This document shows positions 1 to 5,488 of a DNA stretch of 31,483 nucleotides, one piece after another. The first letter of the stretch is position 1. Every line of letters begins with the position of its first letter. The DNA comes from a virus, in the IMG/VR virus record IMGVR_UViG_3300035698_007795, positions 1-31,483 of that record. One strand, given 5' to 3'. The notes beneath the pieces are model-generated. The model worked only from the letters and a program-made list of their open reading frames with translations. It did no database searches and had not been told where the DNA came from. Both the position numbers and the translations under genes were made by a program.

Positions 1-114
1 GGGTATAGGCTCTACATCATCATTTATAATAACAACAGCTTTTGTAACCGACACATTAGGAATAATAAAAAACACTATAATAATAACTATGAACGAAATT
101 AAATAACTTTTCAT
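1..114 (-). CDS. Partial secreted or membrane small protein, cut by the window edge
   Basis: A leftward reading frame starts at an ATG at 114 and stays open to base 1, so only the first 38 residues are visible. They begin MKSYLISFIVIIIVFF and continue with small and polar residues, the layout of a signal peptide or N-terminal membrane anchor. The start lies in an A/T-rich leader with no Shine-Dalgarno sequence, as elsewhere in this genome. The family cannot be recognised from this fragment. If the contig were circular and base 1 joined base 31483, the frame would close after about 18 more residues, giving a protein of about 56 residues. That junction is not demonstrated. Confidence 0.5.
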   Translation of the reverse strand, partial: MKSYLISFIVIIIVFFIIPNVSVTKAVVIINDDVEPIP

Positions 115-194
115 ATACTATAATGGTAGCAGATTTATACACATATGCACATAATTATCCCCAACTTATTAACATTATTTTCTTGACTTTTAAT

Positions 195-219
195 AAAAAA
201 ACCACCTTAGAAAAGGGGT
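195..219 (-). terminator. Intrinsic terminator, leftward
   Basis: Read leftward, ACCCCTT and AAGG(T)GGT pair around the loop TTCT, with one bulged base, followed by seven T. It is a second terminator behind the one at 281-306 and separates the gene at 334-639 from the partial gene at the edge. Confidence 0.6.
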
Positions 220-280
220 CTTATTCGTGATAAAAGTCAATTAAACAAAATAATATTACCACTACAGTATTATAGCATAT

Positions 281-306
281 AAAAAGAAAAGTCCATAACT
301 GGACTT
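281..306 (-). terminator. Intrinsic terminator after the gene at 334-639
   Basis: Read leftward, AAGTCC and GGACTT form a 6-bp stem around AGTTAT, followed by TTCTTTTTAT. It lies about 30 bases past the stop codon of the small gene and should end its transcript. Confidence 0.65.
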
Positions 307-316
307 AACTTAACTT

Positions 317-665
317 ATGTGGTGGATGTTTTATTAATTTTGTCTGTACATTAACTTACTTACTTGATGTGCTTTTTCATGGAAAGAATTTCTAACAACA
401 TCTTTTAATGCTTTTCTTTGAACCATATCTTGTGTACTTGCATCTACAATAGTTAATATCTTTCCTAATTGGTAACTTAGTATATTTTGTACAAATCTTT
501 CATCCCCTAAAATTGAATTAGATGGATTTCTAACTGTATTATCATTACCGTCTATTGTCTTTAGTCCAAAATTATAATTATTTTCAGTTTCTCCTGAATA
601 ATATTCTGTATAATTTTTAATTGTATTTTGTTTTAACATAACTTTACTTAACTTAACCACCACAT
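317..665. repeat. Inverted 9-mer pair bracketing the gene at 334-639
   Basis: ATGTGGTGG at 317-325 and its exact complement CCACCACAT at 657-665 flank the gene. Each copy lies beside a TAAGTTAAGT direct repeat. In the leftward transcript the first copy falls at or near the predicted 5' end and the other between the stop codon and the terminator, so the two ends of the message could pair. Confidence 0.5.
334..639 (-). CDS. Small hypothetical phage protein, independently transcribed
   Basis: The 101-residue protein begins MLKQNTIKNYTEYYSG. An upstream in-frame ATG at 690 would add 17 residues, but it lies upstream of the extended -10 promoter at 670-678 and close to the terminator at 689-713, so 639 is the better start. 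The C-terminal half (FVQNILSYQLGKILTIVDA, then QRKALKDVV) looks helical and well ordered. No membrane segment or catalytic motif is visible and the family is not recognised. The gene is a unit of its own: promoter, 5' leader, gene, 3' leader and terminator, lying beyond the lysis cluster and the structured RNA region. Confidence 0.7.
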   Translation of the reverse strand: MLKQNTIKNYTEYYSGETENNYNFGLKTIDGNDNTVRNPSNSILGDERFVQNILSYQLGKILTIVDASTQDMVQRKALKDVVRNSFHEKAHQVSKLMYRQN

Positions 666-669
666 ATTT

Positions 670-678
670 ATTATAACA
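670..678 (-). promoter_or_regulatory. Extended -10 promoter for the gene at 334-639
   Basis: Read leftward the sequence is TGTTATAAT, a perfect TGn extension joined to a consensus -10 hexamer. No good -35 is visible, which is normal for extended -10 promoters. Transcription would begin near 663, about 25 bases before the chosen start codon. Confidence 0.55.
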
Positions 679-688
679 TAAAGAAAGC

Positions 689-713
689 AAAAAGGACTCC
701 TTGCGAAGCCCTT
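689..713 (-). terminator. Intrinsic terminator ending the structured RNA region
   Basis: Read leftward, AAGGGCT pairs with AGTCCTT (one G-U) around TCGCAAGG and runs into TTT. No gene ends here, so the terminator implies a non-coding transcript arriving from the right. Confidence 0.55.
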
Positions 714-945
714 AAGCGATAGTGTTAATTTTATCAATACTTTTAACATTCAGGTTTGACATTCCCTATATGCAGTTAAAAGCACAGAAGTCTCGTTGTA
801 AACATATCGCCAAAAGGCATACGAGCTATTTCAGTTCAAGTTGCTTCTGACAGAGCTTGTTCCTAGTGAGCATTGTCAATCTCACAATTATAAACCCCTT
901 TTCTTTACGATAGGATCAAGAAAAGGATACTGTTATTGTATCATG
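689..945 (-). ncRNA. Candidate structured non-coding RNA, family unknown
   Basis: The gap between the lysin gene and the gene at 334-639 has no credible reading frame but many complementary pairs. Listed by + coordinates they are: 926-930/938-942 (GATAC/GTATC), 897-905/918-926 (nine perfect pairs), 866-870/881-885 (five pairs), 844-849/785-790 (CAGAAG/CTTCTG, enclosing), 803-811/816-823 (eight pairs with one bulge and a TTTT loop), and 740-747/775-782 (CTTTTAAC/GTTAAAAG). The region ends in an intrinsic terminator at 689-713. Hallmarks of tmRNA, RNase P RNA and SRP RNA were looked for and not found. No strong promoter is obvious, so it may be read from its own weak promoter or by read-through of the lysin terminator. 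The fold was found by eye and is not energy-tested. Confidence 0.45.
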
Positions 946-946
946 T

Positions 947-1000
947 TTATTTTTCACTTTCAAGTTCTTTTTGTAATTGTTTTTCGCTTTTTTTATTCAT
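947..1000 (-). CDS. Possible 17-residue charged micro-peptide
   Basis: A leftward ATG at 1000 opens a 17-codon frame (MNKKSEKQLQKELESEK) ending in TAA. Its leader, AATTAAACAAAAAAG then AAAA, resembles the start leaders used across this genome. The peptide is rich in K and E and would be helical. It sits between the lysin terminator and the structured RNA region and could be a leader peptide for it. The frame is so short that chance is a serious alternative. Confidence 0.2.
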   Translation of the reverse strand: MNKKSEKQLQKELESEK

Positions 1001-1054
1001 TTTTTCTTTTTTGTTTAATTTCTCCATATATATATAATATCACTTTTAAATTAT

Positions 1055-1079
1055 TAAAAAAGCACTTATACAGTGCTTT
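1055..1079 (-). terminator. Intrinsic terminator of the leftward operon
   Basis: Read leftward, AAAGCAC and GTGCTTT form a perfect 7-bp stem around TGTATAA, followed by TTTT. The stem overlaps the last codons and stop of the lysin gene, so it ends the long late operon. Confidence 0.75.
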
Positions 1080-2238
1080 GACTTATTTTCCCCCAATAAT
1101 TCCCTGAGTACCTAACACCTGTTTCATTAAATAAATAATTACTTAAAGCATCTCTCGTATAAGTACCAAAATAATTATTTGGAGTGTAATCAAAATATCT
1201 TTTTTCTTTTAAATATTCTTCTAATAATTTTACTTCATCAGAAGTTTGCCTTATCTGTAATGAAACTTTTTTAATGATACTAAAGTCAGAGTTAGTATCT
1301 ATCTGATCATCAATAGATACTACTTTGTAGGTTTCCCATGAAGTCAAAACAGTTCTTAATACTGATAATTTAACATAATGGATATTAACACTCCCTGTTG
1401 ATTCGTAGATAGCTACTGACTCATTCCCATTAAGCAAAAACAAGCCGACAGGGACTCCTGTCATAGAATGACCACCAACAGCACTACAACCTGTTAAATC
1501 TCTTATATAAGGTGTTTCTGTGAAAAACCAACTAACACAATATTTATTATCTTTCATCATGTTTTTAGTTGATATACGAAACATTGTATCTGGGTTATCA
1601 TATATTTCTTGAAATAATCCATCAGCAGTATAACCTTTTTTATCTAGCTTATAAGGTATATCTATTTTAAATCTATAAACATCTTCATCAATTTTATTTA
1701 CAACTTCTGAATAAGCTGTTTCTTTTGGAGTAGTTCTTTGTTCTGTTAAATTTATTGGTCTTCCATTTTTAACATAACTTTCATATTCTTGCAGTGGAGA
1801 AGCACCATTATCTTCCTTTGGCATATATTCTTTGATCCAATAAGCATGGTCTATATCTAAGAAAGGCTCTGTAAAAGCTGGTTTCAATCCTAATTTAATC
1901 AAAGATAATATTGTCAGAATATCCTCACTTTCTTTTGTACAAGTCCCGTCTGATTGCTTTCTTTCTCTAAAATATGGTATTTTATCTTTTGCTTCCTGTA
2001 AAGTTTGCTTTACATCTTCGTTGAAGACATTACCTGTAACAACATCATTTATTTGTTCTATAAAATCAAGCCCTGTATAAATAATAGGTTCTCTTAAAGC
2101 TTCTTCAATCCTTGTTCCTCCATGTTCTGAAACATAAGACTTTACATTCGTAACATCAGAAGTATATAAACCAACACCACTGATAAGTGATGCTAAGATT
2201 GCAAATAAGGCTATTATTGCTTTACTCATACTTTTCAT
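1066..2238 (-). CDS. Secreted lysin candidate: papain-like region plus peptidoglycan-binding domain
   Basis: The 390-residue protein is the last gene of the late operon. Residues 1-27 form a signal peptide or signal anchor (MSKAIIALFAILASLIS). Residues 328-390 match the repeat pattern of a peptidoglycan-binding domain: EVKLLEEYLKEKRYF, then YFGTYTRDAL, then a glycine-containing end. The middle has C100 (DGTC), C251 and H257 (GGHSMTGV) followed by YESTG. This order of Cys, then GGH, then a small-residue turn recalls papain-like peptidases, but catalytic assignment is inference. No lysozyme or amidase motif is seen. The position behind a holin and an XhlA-like protein supports a role in cutting host peptidoglycan. 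The ATG at 2238 overlaps the previous gene; M4 at 2229 is an alternative start. Confidence 0.6.
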   Translation of the reverse strand: MKSMSKAIIALFAILASLISGVGLYTSDVTNVKSYVSEHGGTRIEEALREPIIYTGLDFIEQINDVVTGNVFNEDVKQTLQEAKDKIPYFRERKQSDGTCTKESEDILTILSLIKLGLKPAFTEPFLDIDHAYWIKEYMPKEDNGASPLQEYESYVKNGRPINLTEQRTTPKETAYSEVVNKIDEDVYRFKIDIPYKLDKKGYTADGLFQEIYDNPDTMFRISTKNMMKDNKYCVSWFFTETPYIRDLTGCSAVGGHSMTGVPVGLFLLNGNESVAIYESTGSVNIHYVKLSVLRTVLTSWETYKVVSIDDQIDTNSDFSIIKKVSLQIRQTSDEVKLLEEYLKEKRYFDYTPNNYFGTYTRDALSNYLFNETGVRYSGNYWGKISQSTV

Positions 2239-2461
2239 TAATTGTTAATAATTTAGAAATATTTTTTTGAATTTTTAATTTTTCTTCCTCTACATCTTCT
2301 TTTTTTATATGAGGTGCATCACCACGTTCAAGGGCAGAGAGTTTTCTATCCTCTGACATTAATTTTCTCTTTATAAGGTTTCTCATCTCTATATTTTTTA
2401 CCACCACTTCTTCATCTAATTCTTCGTCTAATCCACTTTTTAATTGTTCAAATTTTTCCAT
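2222..2461 (-). CDS. Small charged coiled-coil protein in the lysis cluster
   Basis: This 79-residue protein is highly charged, with many E and K residues (DEELDEEVVVKN, later KKEDVEEEKLKIQ), and is probably one helical coiled coil. It has no signal peptide and no membrane segment. It starts one base past the holin stop and overlaps the lysin start by 17 bases, so it is translated with them. A spanin or antiholin role cannot be read from the sequence. Family not recognised. Confidence 0.65.
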   Translation of the reverse strand: MEKFEQLKSGLDEELDEEVVVKNIEMRNLIKRKLMSEDRKLSALERGDAPHIKKEDVEEEKLKIQKNISKLLTINEKYE

Positions 2462-2462
2462 A

Positions 2463-2663
2463 TTATTTTTTTTTAAATCCTAATATATTAATACCACCAT
2501 TTTTATATCTTCCGTAGAAAACATAAGCGATTGAAACTACTCCCATGAATTTTGTTACTAAATCAGTAATAGTATTTTGGTCTATAATTTCAAAACCAAA
2601 CAATGGTAAAACGAATACTAATACTGTTACTATATTTGCTATAAATGTTTTTGAATATTTCAT
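2463..2663 (-). CDS. Holin-like membrane protein with two hydrophobic segments
   Basis: The 66-residue protein has two hydrophobic stretches, about residues 8-26 (ANIVTVLVFVLPLFGFEII) and 37-51 (VTKFMGVVSIAYVFY). They are joined by a short polar turn and followed by a basic tail (GRYKNGGINILGFKKK). Size, hairpin topology and the YGRYKNGG ending are typical of small phage holins that open the inner membrane at lysis. It lies three genes upstream of the peptidoglycan-binding lysin candidate. Another small membrane protein is possible, but holin is the best reading. Confidence 0.7.
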   Translation of the reverse strand: MKYSKTFIANIVTVLVFVLPLFGFEIIDQNTITDLVTKFMGVVSIAYVFYGRYKNGGINILGFKKK

Positions 2664-2673
2664 AATTTTATTA

Positions 2674-2808
2674 TTAAGCCAAGTATGTTTTTTTACCTGG
2701 GTACTTCTTTTTAATTTGTTTAGGTTTTTTTATTCTTCCAAAAATAGATTTCATTCCTTTTTCAGAAAGAGTAACCCCCTTTTTAAATTTTATTTTCATC
2801 TTATTCAT
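2674..2808 (-). CDS. Basic 44-residue micro-protein in the lysis cluster
   Basis: The ATG at 2808 overlaps the stop of the preceding micro-gene by eight bases (ATGAATAA), the coupling used elsewhere here. The product (MNKMKIKFKKGVTLSEKGM, then a lysine-rich stretch ending KKTYLA) is strongly basic and has no membrane segment. It fills what would otherwise be a non-coding gap between the XhlA-like gene and the holin. Function unknown; a membrane-active or nucleic-acid-binding peptide would fit the charge. Confidence 0.55.
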   Translation of the reverse strand: MNKMKIKFKKGVTLSEKGMKSIFGRIKKPKQIKKKYPGKKTYLA

Positions 2809-2917
2809 CTATTATAAAGTAACTAGATACTTCTTTTTCTACTGAAAAATTAATAAAGTATATATTACTCACTATTAATACTAACATAAATATTATATTT
2901 ATACTTAAATATTTCAT
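2801..2917 (-). CDS. 38-residue single-span membrane micro-protein
   Basis: The ATG lies one base past the stop of the XhlA-like gene (TAATATG). Residues 3-24 (YLSINIIFMLVLIVSNIYFI) are hydrophobic and the rest is a short acidic tail (SVEKEVSSYFIIDE). It overlaps the next micro-gene. A single-span protein beside a holin could be a holin partner, an antiholin or an inner-membrane spanin. The short tail argues against a full spanin. Assignment is by size and position only. Confidence 0.5.
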   Translation of the reverse strand: MKYLSINIIFMLVLIVSNIYFINFSVEKEVSSYFIIDE

Positions 2918-2918
2918 A

Positions 2919-3305
2919 TTATTCTATATTATGATAAGAGCTTAATTGTTTTATTATATCAGAATTTTTAAGATATTGTTCGAAAGAAGCATTAATTATA
3001 AATAATCCAATCCCACCACCACCAAAAATAATAGCAGCTAATACATAAAGAACCGTTTTTAAAGATTTAATATAACCAACTGATACCTTAATTTCCTCTA
3101 TATCTTTTTTCATTCCACCGTCACCATCATTCCCATAAAGAGTTATGTTATTAATTATTTCTTCTCTTTCAACTTTAGAGAGTCTTCCATTATGTACTTT
3201 AATGGTTTCGTTCATTGCTCCTATCTTCTCACCAACATTTTTTAAACCGTTATCGATTGAGTCTGTTAGTTTTTGTATATTTACTTCTATTTTAGTATCT
3301 GACAT
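2919..3305 (-). CDS. XhlA-like membrane-anchored coiled-coil protein
   Basis: The 128-residue protein starts with a long helical region (MSDTKIEVNIQKLTDSIDNG, then GEKIGAMNETIKVHNGRL) with heptad-like spacing. A hydrophobic segment follows at about residues 83-107 (VLYVLAAIIFGGGGIGLFII). A cytoplasmic helix followed by a C-terminal membrane span is the layout of XhlA/haemolysin-type phage lysis accessory proteins. It is the first leftward gene of the lysis cluster. The specific family is inferred from topology and position, since no diagnostic motif is visible. Confidence 0.55.
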   Translation of the reverse strand: MSDTKIEVNIQKLTDSIDNGLKNVGEKIGAMNETIKVHNGRLSKVEREEIINNITLYGNDGDGGMKKDIEEIKVSVGYIKSLKTVLYVLAAIIFGGGGIGLFIINASFEQYLKNSDIIKQLSSYHNIE

Positions 3306-3341
3306 GTTGATTTTTATTTATAATTTGTTATTATTTTATTT

Positions 3342-3500
3342 ATGAGTAAATATAGAATTTCAAATCCTAAGTTAGCCATTTTTGTAATTATTTTTATATG
3401 TGTTCTTTTAGCAGAATACGGAATTGTTGAAGGTGCTGCTATTTTATTCACTTGTTTTGCTGGGACGATAATATATAAAATATTTAACGACCAAATTTAG
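3342..3500 (+). CDS. 52-residue membrane protein on the opposite strand inside the late operon
   Basis: A rightward ATG at 3342, preceded by the A/T-rich leader TTATTATTTTATTT, opens a 52-codon frame ending in TAG. The product has two hydrophobic segments (LAIFVIIFICVLLA and GAAILFTCFAGTIIYKI) around a polar turn (EYGIVEG), a hairpin topology. It fills a 178-base gap between leftward genes, and its end overlaps the end of the transglycosylase gene by 17 bases. The leftward strand of the gap offers only a 21-residue frame. It would need its own promoter, none of which stands out. It may be a second holin-like protein, or a chance frame in AT-rich DNA. Confidence 0.4.
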   Translation: MSKYRISNPKLAIFVIIFICVLLAEYGIVEGAAILFTCFAGTIIYKIFNDQI

Positions 3501-5478
3501 GATTCTTTCGTGCTGAACCAATCACACTACCAGCATACGGTGCTATTTTTTTAGTTGGTTCATTTAATAATCCAGCTCCCTCTCTAACTCCTTGAATTAC
3601 AGCATTTACTGCCTTACTATTCTTTAACAATCCGTACTGCCTTAATAGTGGAATTGCTACTTTTGGAGAAGTCAGAATAGCTGAAACTATACCAAGGATA
3701 GGCCCACCACTAACAAAAGCAGTACCAGTTAGGGCTGCTCTTGGACTAATTCCAAACCTAGAGCCAAAACCACCAGCCTTTTGTATATTTTCAATAGCTT
3801 CTAATATTTCTATTTTCTTTGTTATTCCTGGTGATATTTCTTCTAGTTGTTTTACTAGATTTTGTTTTTTAACTGTCTTACTTTTTAATGATGTAGCAAT
3901 AATATCAGAGGCATTATCTTTTAATTGCCCTTTTTTTACTCCAGATTTATAAAATAAATTCTCTGATAATGCTTCTATTTCTAATCTTTGTGCTCTAGAT
4001 TTTTTATCTAATTGCTCAAGTCCTTTTATTTGAGACCTATATTCCTTATTAAATTTTGCTCTTATCTGCCCAGCAGATGTAGCAACCCCTTGTCTCTTCC
4101 CTATTTCCTTTTCAAATTTAGCCATTTTACCTAAATCAGTTCTGAAATTTAAAAACTCATCAGATTTTAAAATACCCTCTTTAAACTTACCATTCCAAAA
4201 ATCATAAGTTTCTTGGATAGCCCTTACATCTCCTTTATCTCTAATTTTAGAAGTTGTAGAAGCTTTTAATTTACCTTCTACTATTTTTAAGCCTGTAGTT
4301 TCTTTTATACTTTTATCTAGGAAATCTGGCTCTACTTTTACAGTAGATTTTTGTTTCCTTATAGGAGCATAAGCTTTTCCTGTTTCACTAAAAGCTTCTT
4401 TTTTTACATTAATCTTTGTTTCAATTTCTGCACCTAAACTCTCCCTATCACTAAACTTTTTCATTTGTTTTGGAGAAAATGCTTTGGGGTGTTTTATAGG
4501 TGCTTCAATAGTTGATTTAGGAACTCCTATAGCTTGACCTATAGTGCTTTTCGTTGTACTAGCTATACCTCCACCAATCTTTTTTGCTACATAACCAACT
4601 GGCTTTGTTACTAATTGACCAGTTTTAGCTATTCCTTTATCCACTGTTTTACCTAATTTGGTTTTACCTAATAATCCTCTACCAGCTAATACAAATGGTG
4701 CTATTTGACCTACTGGGTCTTCTGCTATTGTTTGCCTAGCTTGTTCAAATTCTCCTTTAAACGCCTGTTTAGCTGCCTTTGGTACTAATGTTTTATAAGC
4801 AGCAGATGGAATATCCTTTATTGATTCAGTTATTGCTGGTAAAACTCCTCCCTCAGCCTCAACTCTTCTTTTAAATGCTCCTGGTAAATTCCCTATATTT
4901 TTCCCAATTTCATAAGGCGATCTAGCAATTCCCTTAGCAAACTCAAAAGCAGATTTTGGAATATTACCAATAGTAGTTCCAGCATGTTCTAATATTGTTT
5001 GTCCTTCTTTAGCTTCAAAAGTTGGTTGGTATCCTTCTTTTTCTGGGGTTGGTTCAGCTGTTGGAGTAGGAGCTGGTGCTTGTTTTACTCCTGATAAATC
5101 TCTGTAATTTTTAGATACTTTTTTTACATATCCTGAAACATCAAAAGCAACACCTTGACTATTTACTCCTTGCAATCCATTTTTATAAGCATCTTTTTTC
5201 CCAGAGTTCCAATAAGAAGCAACCTGTGCTGGACTATATCCTGAATCTTTTAGTCTTTTTACTTCTGAATAAGCAATCTTATTTTGATTTTCCATTGTTG
5301 GTTGTGCGTTCTCATCTCCCAAATGTTGTCTAGCTAAATTCTTATAAGTAGTCGGCATAAATTGGTAAGCCCCAAACTCACCACTAGCCCCTTTTGTATT
5401 GTAGGGGTCTTTTTGTCCTCCAGTTTCTGTTTTTAAAATAGATTTTGTTAAAAATAATGCTTGTTTATCTAATGCCAT
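3484..5478 (-). CDS. Internal virion protein with N-terminal lytic transglycosylase domain
   Basis: Residues 1-130 of this 664-residue protein carry a lysozyme-like transglycosylase: candidate catalytic E18 in KTETGG, then SGEFGAYQFMPTTYK at 32-46, then AQVASYWNSGKKD near residue 85. The linker is proline-rich (PAPTPTAEPTPEKEG). The long remainder is basic and helical, with a Gly/Ala-rich hydrophobic patch (GTAFVSGGPILGIVSAILTS). In short-tailed phages such proteins are packaged in the head and ejected with the DNA, opening the cell wall locally during infection. The position beside another internal-protein candidate and next to the tail genes fits this. It is unlikely to be the main lysis enzyme. 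Confidence 0.75.
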   Translation of the reverse strand: MALDKQALFLTKSILKTETGGQKDPYNTKGASGEFGAYQFMPTTYKNLARQHLGDENAQPTMENQNKIAYSEVKRLKDSGYSPAQVASYWNSGKKDAYKNGLQGVNSQGVAFDVSGYVKKVSKNYRDLSGVKQAPAPTPTAEPTPEKEGYQPTFEAKEGQTILEHAGTTIGNIPKSAFEFAKGIARSPYEIGKNIGNLPGAFKRRVEAEGGVLPAITESIKDIPSAAYKTLVPKAAKQAFKGEFEQARQTIAEDPVGQIAPFVLAGRGLLGKTKLGKTVDKGIAKTGQLVTKPVGYVAKKIGGGIASTTKSTIGQAIGVPKSTIEAPIKHPKAFSPKQMKKFSDRESLGAEIETKINVKKEAFSETGKAYAPIRKQKSTVKVEPDFLDKSIKETTGLKIVEGKLKASTTSKIRDKGDVRAIQETYDFWNGKFKEGILKSDEFLNFRTDLGKMAKFEKEIGKRQGVATSAGQIRAKFNKEYRSQIKGLEQLDKKSRAQRLEIEALSENLFYKSGVKKGQLKDNASDIIATSLKSKTVKKQNLVKQLEEISPGITKKIEILEAIENIQKAGGFGSRFGISPRAALTGTAFVSGGPILGIVSAILTSPKVAIPLLRQYGLLKNSKAVNAVIQGVREGAGLLNEPTKKIAPYAGSVIGSARKNPKFGR

Positions 5479-5488
5479 AATATTTTAT

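Larger units (their letters stand above)
115..333. other. Non-coding gap with two leftward terminators and a 10-bp inverted repeat
   Basis: No convincing gene lies here. The gap holds two intrinsic terminators for leftward transcription (195-219 and 281-306). A perfect inverted repeat TTGACTTTTA (183-192) / TAAAAGTCAA (231-240) encloses the first of them. At 241-256 is the 16-base string TTAAACAAAATAATAT, identical to the leader before the gene at 30907, but followed here by ATT and a stop six codons later, so it opens no gene. TTATCCCCA at 155-163 is one mismatch from a DnaA box and is probably chance. Confidence 0.5.

Noticed and set aside
155-163. DnaA box variant TTATCCCCA, also at about 30564
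   Set aside because: One mismatch to consensus, in AT-rich DNA and without any cluster, so probably chance.
640-690. N-terminal extension of the small gene to an ATG at 690
   Set aside because: The extra codons lie upstream of the predicted promoter and start site, so they would not be transcribed.
689-945. tmRNA, RNase P RNA or SRP RNA
   Set aside because: None of their conserved sequences is visible, including a tRNA-like end or GAGGAAAGTCC.
841-1107. 88-residue rightward frame
   Set aside because: Composition is Phe/Ser/Tyr-rich noise, with no start leader. It runs over the structured RNA region and the lysin terminator.
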